This document shows, piece after piece, positions 1 through 7,238 of a stretch of DNA of 64,000 bases (positions are counted from its first letter, which is position 1; every line of letters starts with the position of its first letter). Made by a program: the position numbers and the translations under genes. Below the pieces are notes generated by a model. The model saw only the letters and a program-made list of their open reading frames with translations. It did not search any database and was not told where the DNA came from. Where the stretch lies: contig NZ_KE150421.1 in assembly GCF_000411295.1 (NCBI RefSeq), positions 1,432,835-1,496,834 of the forward strand, in the 5' to 3' direction. The DNA is from Paenisporosarcina sp. HGH0030. GTDB taxonomy: Bacteria > Bacillota > Bacilli > Bacillales_A > Planococcaceae.

Positions 1-187
1 GCGTCTTTAACCGAGCCTTTCGGAAGTGAGTGTATGAAGCATGCATGCTGGGTTGAAATAACCCCCGCAGGTAATCGCACCCTGATTTATTTGTATTAGA
101 AACACATAACATTACTAGCGTTTTTATAATTGTCTAGAGAATGTGTTGCTCAGATACGCGACAATTAATATTAGCTATTTACTTCCT

Positions 188-949
188 TTATCTCATAACT
201 TTTGCCTTTATTAATCGATCACTAATTAATAAGTTCAACATCATGAAAATGAAAATAAGAACAAACGATGCAGCAGCGATAATCAATATTGTTTCGTCCT
301 TTAAATTTGAAAAACGGTAAAAATAATCAGGTATGAACAATAACGTTGGTATCCAAATGGCTGAAAAAGTCTTACCCCAAAAGGCTAATAAGATAAAAAC
401 TGCTACGCAAATTACTATAATGCCCAAGGTTACTATAGGGCTAGCTTTGTAGAACGGTTCTACTAGAAAGTTACTTCCTAACAAAAGAAGGATGAATAAT
501 GCAGTAACACTTGAACTGGCAATGATTCCAATAAAGAAGAGTTTCTTTGATGAATATTGATTTTTCCCAGCTTTTTGGAGCAAAAAAACATAAATGAGTA
601 GTCCAATTACTGAAATTATTGGAAACCCAATTAATTGAACAATGTTCAATTCAAATTCACCCCTAATTGCCGGTCCCATAATAAAATAAGCAATAATCCC
701 TAAAAAGTATATCGGAATGTTTTTCACAATACTTATATAATCTGTTTTCATCTCAAGCTTGATGGAGTCCATATAAGCTTCAGGAGTACCCCCGACTATT
801 TCATCTATACTCTTTCCACGCTTTTCAGATTCAATTAAATGATCACGCAATTCTTCTGTTACTTCTTTCACTTCGTTTTCATTTTTCCCTGAAGTGAGTA
901 AGTACATTCGAAGGTTATCAATGAAATTCACACTTTTTGTTGTTAGCAT
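188..949 (-). CDS. HAAS-domain-like membrane protein, partner of PadR
   Basis: A 253-residue protein whose soluble N-terminal part (about residues 1-70, ending in an EVTEELRDHLIES-like helix and a GGTPEAYMDSI segment) resembles the HAAS/DUF1700-type domains that are usually encoded next to PadR regulators. It is followed by about six hydrophobic segments (residues 75-245). The ATG directly follows the stop codon of the upstream padR-type gene, so the two are translationally coupled. By family association it probably senses or transmits an envelope signal to, or is controlled by, the PadR protein. The exact function is unknown. No clear terminator was seen downstream. Confidence 0.75.
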   Translation of the reverse strand: MLTTKSVNFIDNLRMYLLTSGKNENEVKEVTEELRDHLIESEKRGKSIDEIVGGTPEAYMDSIKLEMKTDYISIVKNIPIYFLGIIAYFIMGPAIRGEFELNIVQLIGFPIISVIGLLIYVFLLQKAGKNQYSSKKLFFIGIIASSSVTALFILLLLGSNFLVEPFYKASPIVTLGIIVICVAVFILLAFWGKTFSAIWIPTLLFIPDYFYRFSNLKDETILIIAAASFVLIFIFMMLNLLISDRLIKAKVMR

Positions 950-1300
950 TTATTCCACTCCTTTGTTTATGTCATTATCAAATAAAGCATGCACTGCCTG
1001 AGAAAGTTCTTTCCACCTTGCATGGTAATCAGCTAGTTCATCTTGCCCTGCTTCGGTGATTGTATAGTATTTTCGGTTCGGTCCATTTGGTGAAGCTTTC
1101 ATTACTGTTGTGACCAGATTTTCTTTCTGCATCCTCATTAAAACAGGATAAATACTCCCTTCACTGACCATATTGAAACCAAAATCTTCTAATTTCTCAA
1201 TCATTTCATATCCATACGTCTCTCCGCGTTTGATAATCGCCAACAAACAACCTTCCAAGATTCCTTTCAACATTTGGGTGGACGTAGCCAATAAACTCAC
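950..1300 (-). CDS. PadR family transcriptional regulator
   Basis: A 116-residue winged-helix protein. The pattern GETYGYEMIEKL, then SEGSIYPVLMRMQKENLV and a GPNRKYYTITEAG wing is the standard PadR N-terminal domain, followed by a short C-terminal dimerisation helix. PadR proteins are ligand-responsive repressors, often autoregulatory. It is the first gene of a two-gene operon with the HAAS-type membrane protein. The start is uncertain: GTG at 1300 has AAAGG only two bases away, while TTG three codons later has better spacing. I recognise no operator with confidence, although the upstream stretch 1320-1375 is AT-rich with TGTAATACA-like partial symmetry. Confidence 0.88.
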   Translation of the reverse strand: MSLLATSTQMLKGILEGCLLAIIKRGETYGYEMIEKLEDFGFNMVSEGSIYPVLMRMQKENLVTTVMKASPNGPNRKYYTITEAGQDELADYHARWKELSQAVHALFDNDINKGVE

Positions 1301-1453
1301 TGCCTTTCATTAAATGATACAAAGAAAATAAGTAACTTGTAATACACTATAGCTAATAAAAAGTAATAAAACAACTAATTTGCATTACAAGATAGCGGTT
1401 TATTGCTCCTTGGTGGATTAACGCACTCGTTTTGCCATGAAAGGCAGCCAAAT

Positions 1454-1480
1454 GTTCAACTAAAGCACCCGTTAGTTGAG
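1454..1480. repeat. Palindromic element copy a
   Basis: Arms TTCAACTAA and TTAGTTGA enclose the core AGCACCCG. The copy lies 12 bases past the stop codon of a minus-strand remnant (1492-1575). It is a single half of the two-palindrome element described at 2691-2780. Confidence 0.8.
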
Positions 1481-1491
1481 CATTCATTAAT

Positions 1492-1575
1492 TTAGATTGT
1501 TTCTAAAACTTCTTTTGCGAGTTCATCATATTCTTTGTGTGGGTGTTTCGTCCAAATACTTAATATTCTCTGCTA
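1492..1575 (-). pseudogene. 3' remnant of an unidentified gene
   Basis: The minus strand reads about 27 open codons ending in KEYDELAKEVLETI and a TAA stop, with no start codon and an in-frame TAG just upstream. The helical, charged ending looks like a genuine C-terminus, but it is too short to assign. Its position directly 5' of palindromic element copy a, like the other genes of this region, is the main reason to regard it as a decayed gene. It could be chance. Confidence 0.3.
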
Positions 1576-1752
1576 TAATAATACACATATATTTGAAGTT
1601 AGATTTGAACAGAGGTGAATCAATATGTATTGGACTCCATTATTTGAAAACGATGTACCAGTAGTACTCTTCTGCTCTTGATGGAGTGAAGGTGACTACA
1701 TCTCTCCGTTAGGTGCATTTTCGACCTAAACAAAAGACGGAGGGTACAAAAA
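1571..1752 (+). promoter_or_regulatory. Extended -10 promoter and translational attenuator of the EamA gene
   Basis: An extended -10 (TGCTATAAT, 1571-1579) precedes a leader ORF at 1625-1681. Downstream, CTCTCCGT (1702-1709) can pair with ACGGAGGG (1737-1744), which contains the SD of the exporter gene, stacked under a TTAGGT/ACCTAA stem (1709-1714 with 1724-1729). A competing stem can form between GATGTA inside the leader (1652-1657) and TACATC (1697-1702), and GTAGT/ACTAC pairs nearby. This is the logic of erm- or cat-type attenuators: a ribosome stalled in the leader would release the SD. The pairings are read from the sequence; the regulation is inferred. Confidence 0.55.
1625..1681 (+). 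CDS. Leader peptide of the exporter gene (18 residues)
   Basis: The ORF MYWTPLFENDVPVVLFCS begins with ATG seven bases after a clear SD (GAGGTG, 1612-1617) and stops at TGA. It lies between an extended -10 promoter and a hairpin that hides the SD of the downstream EamA transporter gene. Leader peptides in this arrangement in Gram-positive resistance genes are sites where a drug-bound ribosome stalls. The codons GAT GTA (10 and 11) are themselves part of a predicted stem, so stalling there would rearrange the mRNA. The peptide has no known family. Confidence 0.5.
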   Translation: MYWTPLFENDVPVVLFCS

Positions 1753-2631
1753 ATGAAAAACAATACCTTATTAGGTTCATTATATTTAGTTTTAGCATCC
1801 AGTATTTGGGGCGGTATGTATGTTGTTGTTAAAGTTGTGGTATCTGTGATACCTCCACTCGAACTTGTGTGGATGCGATATTTAGTGGCAATTGTTGCAC
1901 TTCTCGTTATCGGCTTCATAACGCGACAAAACTGGCGAATTGAGAAACGTTATTTCTTATTAATCGTAGCTATTGGGGTCATTGGTAATGCGATTTCAAT
2001 TGTTGCTCAGGAAACTGGTACAATGCTATCCACAGCACAAATGGGAGCCATTATAACTTCTTCAACACCAGCATTTATGGTTATTTTTGCTCGCTTAATC
2101 CTTAAAGAACGTTTGACATTAAAAAAGGGAATCTCCGTTTGTTTAGCAACAATTGGAGTACTACTCATTGTTGGAATTGGTAATATGAGTATGTCCAGTA
2201 CACTTGGTGGGATTTGGCTTCTTATTGCCGCTTTAACATGGGCACTCATGTCTGTACTTGTAAAAAAGTTGCCGAGTGATTATTCACAAATTGTGGTAAC
2301 GACCTATTCTATATTGGTTGCCCTAATTGTATTGACCCCTTTTGTTTTGCCGCGGTTACACGAAATTAATATCTCTGAATTGACTCACCCGACTATTTGG
2401 GGAGGACTTTTGTATTTGGGTGTTATCTCAACAGCAGTTGGATTTTTACTTTGGAATCGTGGATTGCAAATGCTTAACGCCTCAAATGGCGGGTTATTTT
2501 TCTTCTTTCAACCCGTGGTTGGAACATTACTTGGATGGCTTATTTTAGGCGAGAACATAGGTGTAACGTTTTGGATAGGATCTATCCTAATTCTCACTGG
2601 TGTTTTATTCGTTATTAACGAGAAAAATTAG
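1753..2631 (+). CDS. EamA/DMT family transporter
   Basis: A 292-residue protein of ten predicted membrane helices made of two EamA repeats (about residues 5-140 and 150-290). The repeats show the family signatures, including SSIWGGMYVVVK at the start and ISTAVGFLLWNRGLQ plus FFFQPVVGTLLGWLILGE in the second half. Family members export metabolites, amino acids or drugs across the plasma membrane; the substrate is not predictable here. The SD GGAGGG is eight bases from ATG and is predicted to be sequestered in a hairpin behind a leader peptide. That suggests inducible expression, perhaps by a translation inhibitor. A strong terminator follows. It is one of few plus-strand genes in the cassette-like region. 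Confidence 0.9.
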   Translation: MKNNTLLGSLYLVLASSIWGGMYVVVKVVVSVIPPLELVWMRYLVAIVALLVIGFITRQNWRIEKRYFLLIVAIGVIGNAISIVAQETGTMLSTAQMGAIITSSTPAFMVIFARLILKERLTLKKGISVCLATIGVLLIVGIGNMSMSSTLGGIWLLIAALTWALMSVLVKKLPSDYSQIVVTTYSILVALIVLTPFVLPRLHEINISELTHPTIWGGLLYLGVISTAVGFLLWNRGLQMLNASNGGLFFFFQPVVGTLLGWLILGENIGVTFWIGSILILTGVLFVINEKN

Positions 2632-2636
2632 TATTA

Positions 2637-2671
2637 CAAAACCCCTTCAACCTTATTTGAAGGGGTTTTGC
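2637..2671 (+). terminator. Rho-independent terminator
   Basis: ACCCCTTCAA and TTGAAGGGGT form a 10-bp stem with a short loop, followed by TTTT, directly after the EamA gene. Confidence 0.9.
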
Positions 2672-2690
2672 ATGTTAGAAATTAATCTTC

Positions 2691-2780
2691 CTTATTGAAC
2701 TAACCTGCTGCGTTAGTTCAATAAGAAAAAACGCAAAAAATGCTTTACTCCTTCTTGAAGTAAAGCACCGGTTTGTTGAA
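2691..2780. repeat. Palindromic element copy b (two palindromes plus hairpin)
   Basis: A perfect 14-bp inverted repeat, CTTATTGAACTAAC (2691-2704) and GTTAGTTCAATAAG (2712-2725), is followed by an A tract, a TGCTTTACT/AGTAAAGCA stem (2741-2767) and a second half ending in a GTTTGTTGAAG variant of GTTAGTTGAAG. On the minus strand the middle stem followed by T residues is a plausible terminator for the gene at 2841. It is one of about eleven related copies between 1.4 and 13.4 kb. Confidence 0.9.
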
Positions 2781-2840
2781 GATTGGCTTCAGTTTTTTGA
2801 TGATAAAGCCCCCTTAAGATTGGGTAATCGAAATTTTTTT

Positions 2841-3545
2841 CTAAATAAAGCGATATCTACGAGACAATTGCGTGATAACCAAAATGACCGTTAACCCAAC
2901 AACAAGATACCATAATATATTTAAAGGGACTATAAACATTAATACGCTAAATAGAATACCCATTAAAGAGCTAATTGTAATTGATTGTACAGACGTAAAT
3001 TTATTTTGAATTAAATAATATAGAGCGAATGGTAGTGCTAACGTAAATATAGGAATATAAACTGTTTTAAGGGCTAGTGAAAGTACTGCAATTATAAAAC
3101 CTATTAATGTAGTAAGTGTTCTACCTACAAATACTTTACCCGAATAATAGCCGTATAGCAGAATCAACATAATCGTTAAACTAGCACAAATCCCCGTTAT
3201 TGAAACAAATGAATATCCCATGTTGAAAGACAATATAGAAAGACAAATTAATGAAACACATGGTAACCATAATATTAAATAATTTTGCACTTTTTCCATA
3301 TTCATTACATTTGTAAAACCTACAATAAATAATAAAGAAAATGGAATCGTCAAATATCCTAATTCGATTTGATTACCATAAATTAGATTAAAATAACTAA
3401 CATCAAGTTTACCGACCATTATTATTACAAGTGAAGCACTAATCTGACCAAGCAACTCCCAAATTCTTGATAATTTAAAAATTTGCGTAAGTTTAGTTAT
3501 AATGACAATTAAAACGATACCAATAAATAAAGATAAATATAACAA
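2841..3545 (-). CDS. Degenerate WecA/TagO/MraY-like membrane protein
   Basis: About 234 residues with eight or more hydrophobic helices. The stretch LGQISASLVIIMVG, then GYLTIPFSLLFIVGFTN, and later KVFVGRTLTTLIGFIIAVLSL follow the TagO/WecA polyprenyl-phosphate GlcNAc-1-phosphate transferase pattern. The catalytic residues are missing: the LDD motif region is absent, NAINLIDGLDG has become NVMNMEKVQNY, and GDTGS has become GRTLT. It is also short at the N-terminus (the family has about 320-360 residues). I infer a non-catalytic homologue, perhaps a regulatory or immunity-like partner. TTG at 3545 is favoured because GGGAAAGG precedes it. A run of seven G residues lies at 3552-3558 (as C on the plus strand). 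Confidence 0.6.
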   Translation of the reverse strand: MLYLSLFIGIVLIVIITKLTQIFKLSRIWELLGQISASLVIIMVGKLDVSYFNLIYGNQIELGYLTIPFSLLFIVGFTNVMNMEKVQNYLILWLPCVSLICLSILSFNMGYSFVSITGICASLTIMLILLYGYYSGKVFVGRTLTTLIGFIIAVLSLALKTVYIPIFTLALPFALYYLIQNKFTSVQSITISSLMGILFSVLMFIVPLNILWYLVVGLTVILVITQLSRRYRFI

Positions 3546-3667
3546 ACCTTTCCCCCCCAAAAAATAAATCTTTAAAACTGCTCCAGATTTGAATATTCCG
3601 ATACCGATAATATCTTAATTCAATTATACAGTATATGGGAAAAATAACCCCAATAATATGGTTATGC

Positions 3668-3749
3668 TTCTTTAACTAACCTGCTCCGTTAGTTCAATAA
3701 GAAAAAAAGGCTCCACTCCTTATTGAAGTAAAGCACCCGTTAGTTGAAG
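3668..3749. repeat. Palindromic element copy c
   Basis: TTAACTAACC...CCGTTAGTTCAATAAG, an A tract, a hairpin around CTCCTTATTGAAG, then GCACCCGTTAGTTGAAG. It lies immediately 3' of the minus-strand DUF4440-like gene. Confidence 0.9.
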
Positions 3750-3755
3750 TTGAAA

Positions 3756-4121
3756 TTATTGCGAATCACTTGTTTTGGTACCCTGGTGAAAGGACATTTG
3801 CCACCTGTCATTTTTTAATTTCCATATTGAACTACGCAAAGAATGTTGGTTTTTTATCTCGTCAAATATACGGTAGGTAGTTAGAACAATATCTTCCGAT
3901 AATGGATGTATTTCAAAATCACTTAATGTCATCTCTACCAAACCTATCCCCTTCTCCCCAATACCATTCTCCTTGTACAACATCTTACCCGAACTTCCAA
4001 TTTCAAAAAAATTGTCTGCAAGTAAATTATTTAGCTCTGTTTGGGATGAACGAATTTCCGGTTTTAACAACTTCTCTTCCAAGTGACATAAATGTTCTTT
4101 CAATGAAGACTCACTATTCAT
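3756..4121 (-). CDS. DUF4440/SnoaL-like (NTF2 fold) protein
   Basis: 121 residues in the usual single-domain size range. An N-terminal helix (LKEHLCHLEEKLLKPEIRSS), LLADNFFEIGSSGKMLYKE, and a C-terminal beta segment with YRIFDE and SSIWKLKNDRWQMSFHQGT follow the DUF4440 cone-fold pattern. Such proteins bind small ligands or act as small hydrolases or isomerases; no specific activity can be read here. ATG has a good SD (AAGGAG). The gene stands alone with a palindromic element on either side (3668 and 4178), like a one-gene cassette. Confidence 0.82.
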   Translation of the reverse strand: MNSESSLKEHLCHLEEKLLKPEIRSSQTELNNLLADNFFEIGSSGKMLYKENGIGEKGIGLVEMTLSDFEIHPLSEDIVLTTYRIFDEIKNQHSLRSSIWKLKNDRWQMSFHQGTKTSDSQ

Positions 4122-4177
4122 TTTCCACTCTCCTTAATTATTGTTCATAATAAAACTATACTAATAACTCGTCATAT

Positions 4178-4212
4178 CATCTTCAACTAAACTGCCCAGT
4201 TAGTTGAAGATG
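4178..4212. repeat. Palindromic element copy d
   Basis: CATCTTCAACTAA (4178-4190) and TTAGTTGAAGATG (4200-4212) form a perfect 13-bp stem around ACTGCCCAG. The arm sequence differs from copy b while pairing is retained, which is compensatory variation. It lies downstream of the M29 aminopeptidase gene. Confidence 0.9.
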
Positions 4213-4283
4213 AAAATATATCAATCGAAGTCTCTTTAAACACATATCTTTTAAAGAGATTAAAAAAATTAAATGACTAAAAC

Positions 4284-5492
4284 TTAGATTTTCCATGCAC
4301 CATTTTCCATTATTAGAATTTCTTCTTGGTTTAATAATCCGTATACACTCATGGAGCTATCACCAATCATAATATCCTCATGAACGGCTGATCTATTCAT
4401 ACCTATCTCAGTTAGTTCTTCTTCAGTTTTTAAATGTCCATCCAAAATATTATCAATGTATGCTTGACCTAGTGCAATATGACAAGCGGCATTTTCATCA
4501 AATAAGGTACTTTTGAAAGTAATCCCCGTTTTAGCAATACTCGAATTTGCTGAAACAAGTGCAACTTCGCCAAGCATTCCAGCCCCCTCATCTGTTTGAA
4601 GAAAATCAAGAAAGCCTTGGTGTTTTGGTTCGATTCTTGTAACTTTCCCATTCTCAAAGAATATCTTTAAATTTCGAATAGTTTGTCCTGCTAAAATAAC
4701 TGGTTTTGTGGTGGTAACATACCCATTCGCAAGAAACTTATTTGGCATTGTCCAAACTTCTTCAACAGGAATATTAGACATGAATTCCTTACCGTCTTTA
4801 GTAGTTTCTGATCCACTTAACCAAACATGATTTTTGACTAACGAAACAGTTAAGTCTGTTTTTTCACTAACATATCGCAATGCAGAAAACTTATAATTGT
4901 TCAACTTTATAGCTATGCTTTTCAAGATATCATCATGTTGTTTCCAAGCTAATTCAGGATTAGGCTCATTCGATTTTGATGCGTCCAATATATGTTTCCA
5001 TAAAAGTTCGGTCGCTTCATTTTCAGGGAGGTCTGGAAAAACTTGCAGTGCCCATTCCTTCGTTGGCGCATTGACAAGTACCCATTTATTATGATTTTCC
5101 ATACCATAAGTTCGACGTGGACTCATAGCGATTGATTTTGCTTTATTGACTATCGAAGCTCTTTCGCCCCAATCAGAATCCTCATCTGAAAACGTTGGTG
5201 CAACTATTGTAATTGTCGAATAGCCAGACTTCGCATAATTCAATTCATTTTCAACTACTGATTTTGGGAAAACCTCTAAAAACTCGTCTTTTAGATAATG
5301 CACTCGATCGTTTTCAATTTCCGAATCCCGTAGATCAAGCGAGAAAAATTGCGCCCCACTCTTATAGGCTTCTTTTGAGATTTCACGTACTAAAGGTAAA
5401 TGTTCCGATGAAAAATTGATCTTAATTAAATCTCCCTTTTCAACTGTCACCCCAATATTTACAATTACTTTGGCATAATTATTTAAATACAT
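4284..5492 (-). CDS. M29 family metallo-aminopeptidase
   Basis: 402 residues, close to the roughly 410 of the AmpS/aminopeptidase T family of cytoplasmic, cobalt- or zinc-dependent exopeptidases. The metal-binding motifs are all visible in the C-terminal half: GEVALVS (Glu), ENAACHIALGQAY (Glu, His, Tyr) and VHEDIMIGD (His, Asp). It removes N-terminal amino acids from peptides. The only SD (AAAGGAG) is 13 bases from ATG, so either initiation is weak or the N-terminus, which is slightly short for the family, is not exact. It is a single gene flanked by palindromic elements, and nothing around it suggests a pathway. Confidence 0.92.
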   Translation of the reverse strand: MYLNNYAKVIVNIGVTVEKGDLIKINFSSEHLPLVREISKEAYKSGAQFFSLDLRDSEIENDRVHYLKDEFLEVFPKSVVENELNYAKSGYSTITIVAPTFSDEDSDWGERASIVNKAKSIAMSPRRTYGMENHNKWVLVNAPTKEWALQVFPDLPENEATELLWKHILDASKSNEPNPELAWKQHDDILKSIAIKLNNYKFSALRYVSEKTDLTVSLVKNHVWLSGSETTKDGKEFMSNIPVEEVWTMPNKFLANGYVTTTKPVILAGQTIRNLKIFFENGKVTRIEPKHQGFLDFLQTDEGAGMLGEVALVSANSSIAKTGITFKSTLFDENAACHIALGQAYIDNILDGHLKTEEELTEIGMNRSAVHEDIMIGDSSMSVYGLLNQEEILIMENGAWKI

Positions 5493-5585
5493 AAACTGCT
5501 CACTGCTCCTTTAGTTTAATAGCATAAACCCCTTCTCGTTCTATCATTACCCAATACAAATTCAACGTTCTACCTAAAACTACCT

Positions 5586-5690
5586 TCTTTAAATAACCTG
5601 CCCTGTTAATTGGTAATCCTTCTTTCTATAACCTTAATACCTAAACAAAAAACGCCCAAAACCTTTATACATAAAGAGTTTTGCCGTTTC
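5586..5690. repeat. Degenerate palindromic element copy e plus hairpin
   Basis: AACCTGCCCTGTTAATTGG (5596-5614) is a decayed match to the element core. About 50 bases on, CAAAAC-CTTTAT and ATAAAG-A-GTTTTG form a stem like the variable hairpin of the intact copies. The rest of the 5493-5789 gap shows no gene. Confidence 0.5.
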
Positions 5691-5745
5691 AAGAATGGTG
5701 GGTTATTTGCGTTAAAGCGGTACATGAGGTGTATTTAAATAGAAC

Positions 5746-5776
5746 AAATACCATTAGCGTAATCACTAATGGTATC
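5746..5776 (-). terminator. Terminator-like hairpin after ywnB
   Basis: ATACCATTAG and CTAATGGTAT form a perfect 10-bp stem; the minus-strand 3' flank is moderately T-rich. It lies 14 bases past the ywnB stop. Confidence 0.65.
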
Positions 5777-5789
5777 ATTTGTGAAAATT

Positions 5790-6431
5790 TCATTCTGTTT
5801 CGGCAACGACTGTGAAACGTTCGTTTTTGTGCTGTGGATTTTCAATTTCATCTAACAACGCAATCGCATAATCAGCATAGCTGATATAGCTTTCGCCTTT
5901 TGCATTCAGAATCAGATTATCTTTTCCTTTCTGATAAGAACCAGTACGTTTACCCTCTGGATTAAAGAATCCTGCAGGGCTAATATAAGTCCATTGAATA
6001 CCAATTGTGCTTTGTAGTTCATCAAGATTTTTGCCCATGTTTGTAGCAGTTTGAAGATAAGCTTCAGGAAAATCAGGTGTATTAAACTTTCTTAATGTTT
6101 TGGCCTCATCCACAAATAAACTTCCTGCCCCACCAACAACTACTAATCTTGTCTGTGGAGCACTTTTAAGTGCTTCAATTAGGACTTTACCAGCTTCAAC
6201 ATGTTGATCTTCTTGTCCTGGAGCAGCATTAAACGCGTTTACTACAACATCGAACTTCTCAACATCTTGTGAATTTAAGTCAAATACACTCTTTTCTACT
6301 ACATTAATTTGTTGGTTTCTTATTTTCAAAGCATCTCTAACAAGAGCAGTAACTTCATGTCCTCTTTCTACTGCTTCTTTTAAAATTAACCTACCAGCTT
6401 TACCACTTGCACCAATAATTCCAATTTTCAT
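5790..6431 (-). CDS. ywnB: NAD(P)-binding oxidoreductase, YwnB family
   Basis: 213 residues with a Rossmann nucleotide-binding start (KIGIIGASGKAGRLILKEA), the VVVGGAGSL strand of atypical short-chain dehydrogenases/NmrA-like proteins, and a WTYISPAGFFNPEGKRTG segment typical of the YwnB group. The substrate is unknown; by family it is a cytoplasmic NAD(P)H-binding reductase. It is divergent from the Rrf2 regulator ywnA, as in B. subtilis. The promoter on the minus strand (TTGACT, 17 bp, TACAAT) is overlapped by a 9-bp inverted repeat, so YwnA repression is likely. The SD AGGAGG precedes the ATG. Confidence 0.9.
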   Translation of the reverse strand: MKIGIIGASGKAGRLILKEAVERGHEVTALVRDALKIRNQQINVVEKSVFDLNSQDVEKFDVVVNAFNAAPGQEDQHVEAGKVLIEALKSAPQTRLVVVGGAGSLFVDEAKTLRKFNTPDFPEAYLQTATNMGKNLDELQSTIGIQWTYISPAGFFNPEGKRTGSYQKGKDNLILNAKGESYISYADYAIALLDEIENPQHKNERFTVVAETE

Positions 6432-6476
6432 TTTAAAATCCTCCTAAGTGTTTTATTAATTGTAACCAAATCGATT

Positions 6477-6515
6477 ACTTGTAATCATTGTAATTACAAG
6501 TGAATTAAAAGTCAA
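6477..6515 (-). promoter_or_regulatory. ywnB promoter overlapped by a probable YwnA operator
   Basis: Minus-strand -35 TTGACT (6510-6515) and -10 TACAAT (6487-6492) are 17 bp apart. An inverted repeat ACTTGTAAT (6477-6485) / ATTACAAGT (6493-6501) covers the -10 and part of the spacer. Operator assignment to YwnA is inferred from the divergent arrangement. Confidence 0.75.
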
Positions 6516-6527
6516 CAATTTAAATGT

Positions 6528-6586
6528 TTATCTTATTTTAATTTTTAAGGTATAATTAACCTGTAACTAAACTAATTACATTGTAA
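6528..6586 (+). promoter_or_regulatory. ywnA promoter with a second operator-like site
   Basis: The -10 TATAAT (6551-6556) has only a weak -35 (TTATCT, 6528-6533). TTACATTGTAA (6576-6586) just before the SD resembles half of the 6477-6501 palindrome, suggesting autoregulation. Confidence 0.5.
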
Positions 6587-6600
6587 GAAGGTGATAATTC

Positions 6601-7038
6601 ATGTCCATCAGTAGTAGATTTTCTGTTGGAATTCATATATTAGCTTTACTTGAATTTAATAAGGAAGGGATATGTTCATCGGAGTTTTTAGCTTCAAGCG
6701 TAAACACGAATCCCGCTTTAATTAGAAAAATTACAGGAATGCTAAAAAAAACAGGATTAATAGAAGTTCATCCTGGTATCGCAGGAGCTAAACTTGCAAA
6801 GAAACTAAATGATATTACACTGCTTGACATCTATAAGGCAGTTAATGTTGTACAGGATAAAGAGTTGTTTAGCGTACATGACAAACCAAATCCAGAATGT
6901 CCAGTAGGAAGAAACATCCAAGATACAATTGAACCCTTACTTTCAGCTGCTCAATTTGCCATGGAGAAGGTTTTGGGGAGTGTAACTCTAGGTGATGTTG
7001 TAAATGATATTACTAATAAAGAAAATATGATTTATTAG
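6601..7038 (+). CDS. ywnA: Rrf2 family transcriptional regulator YwnA
   Basis: 145 residues with the Rrf2 winged helix: SSRFSVGIHILALLEF, then CSSEFLASSVNTNPALIRKITGMLKKTGLIEVHPG. Family members that bind an Fe-S cluster carry three conserved cysteines. Here only Cys in NPECPVG lies in the expected region, so cluster binding is doubtful and thiol or electrophile sensing is more likely. It is divergent from ywnB, and the shared 170-bp intergenic region carries two palindromic sites. SD AAGGTG precedes ATG, and a terminator overlaps the stop codon. Confidence 0.9.
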   Translation: MSISSRFSVGIHILALLEFNKEGICSSEFLASSVNTNPALIRKITGMLKKTGLIEVHPGIAGAKLAKKLNDITLLDIYKAVNVVQDKELFSVHDKPNPECPVGRNIQDTIEPLLSAAQFAMEKVLGSVTLGDVVNDITNKENMIY

Positions 7039-7071
7039 ACAGAAGACATTACAGAGGAATGTCTTCTGTCT
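7037..7071 (+). terminator. Terminator of ywnA
   Basis: AGACAGAAGACATT and AATGTCTTCTGTCT form a perfect 14-bp stem that begins within the stop codon; the T tract is weak (TGGTTGTT). Confidence 0.8.
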
Positions 7072-7077
7072 TGGTTG

Positions 7078-7108
7078 TTCAACTAACCTGCCCCGTTAGC
7101 TCAATAAC
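7078..7108. repeat. Palindromic element copy f
   Basis: TTCAACTAACC, core TGCCC, then CGTTAGCTCAATAAC. It lies directly 3' of the small minus-strand ORF at 7125-7238. Confidence 0.85.
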
Positions 7109-7124
7109 ATTCGTCTCTGTATTT

Positions 7125-7238
7125 TTAAACAGGATTATCCTCTTCTTTGATTGTTTGCTCTCGGTGATTATCAAGCATTTGTTTTAAATGTTCTTCAGAT
7201 CTCCCCTTTGGAATACATGCCGTTACTTTAAGAACCAT
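7125..7238 (-). CDS. Hypothetical small protein (37 residues)
   Basis: A short charged protein (starts MVLKVTACIPKG, ends KEEDNPV). ATG overlaps the end of the preceding small membrane-protein ORF and has AGGA six bases upstream, so the two could be co-translated. No family recognised. Charged, helix-forming composition (KGRSEEHLKQMLDNHREQ) and the usual placement next to a palindromic element support it being real, but it may be the remnant of a larger gene. Confidence 0.45.
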   Translation of the reverse strand: MVLKVTACIPKGRSEEHLKQMLDNHREQTIKEEDNPV

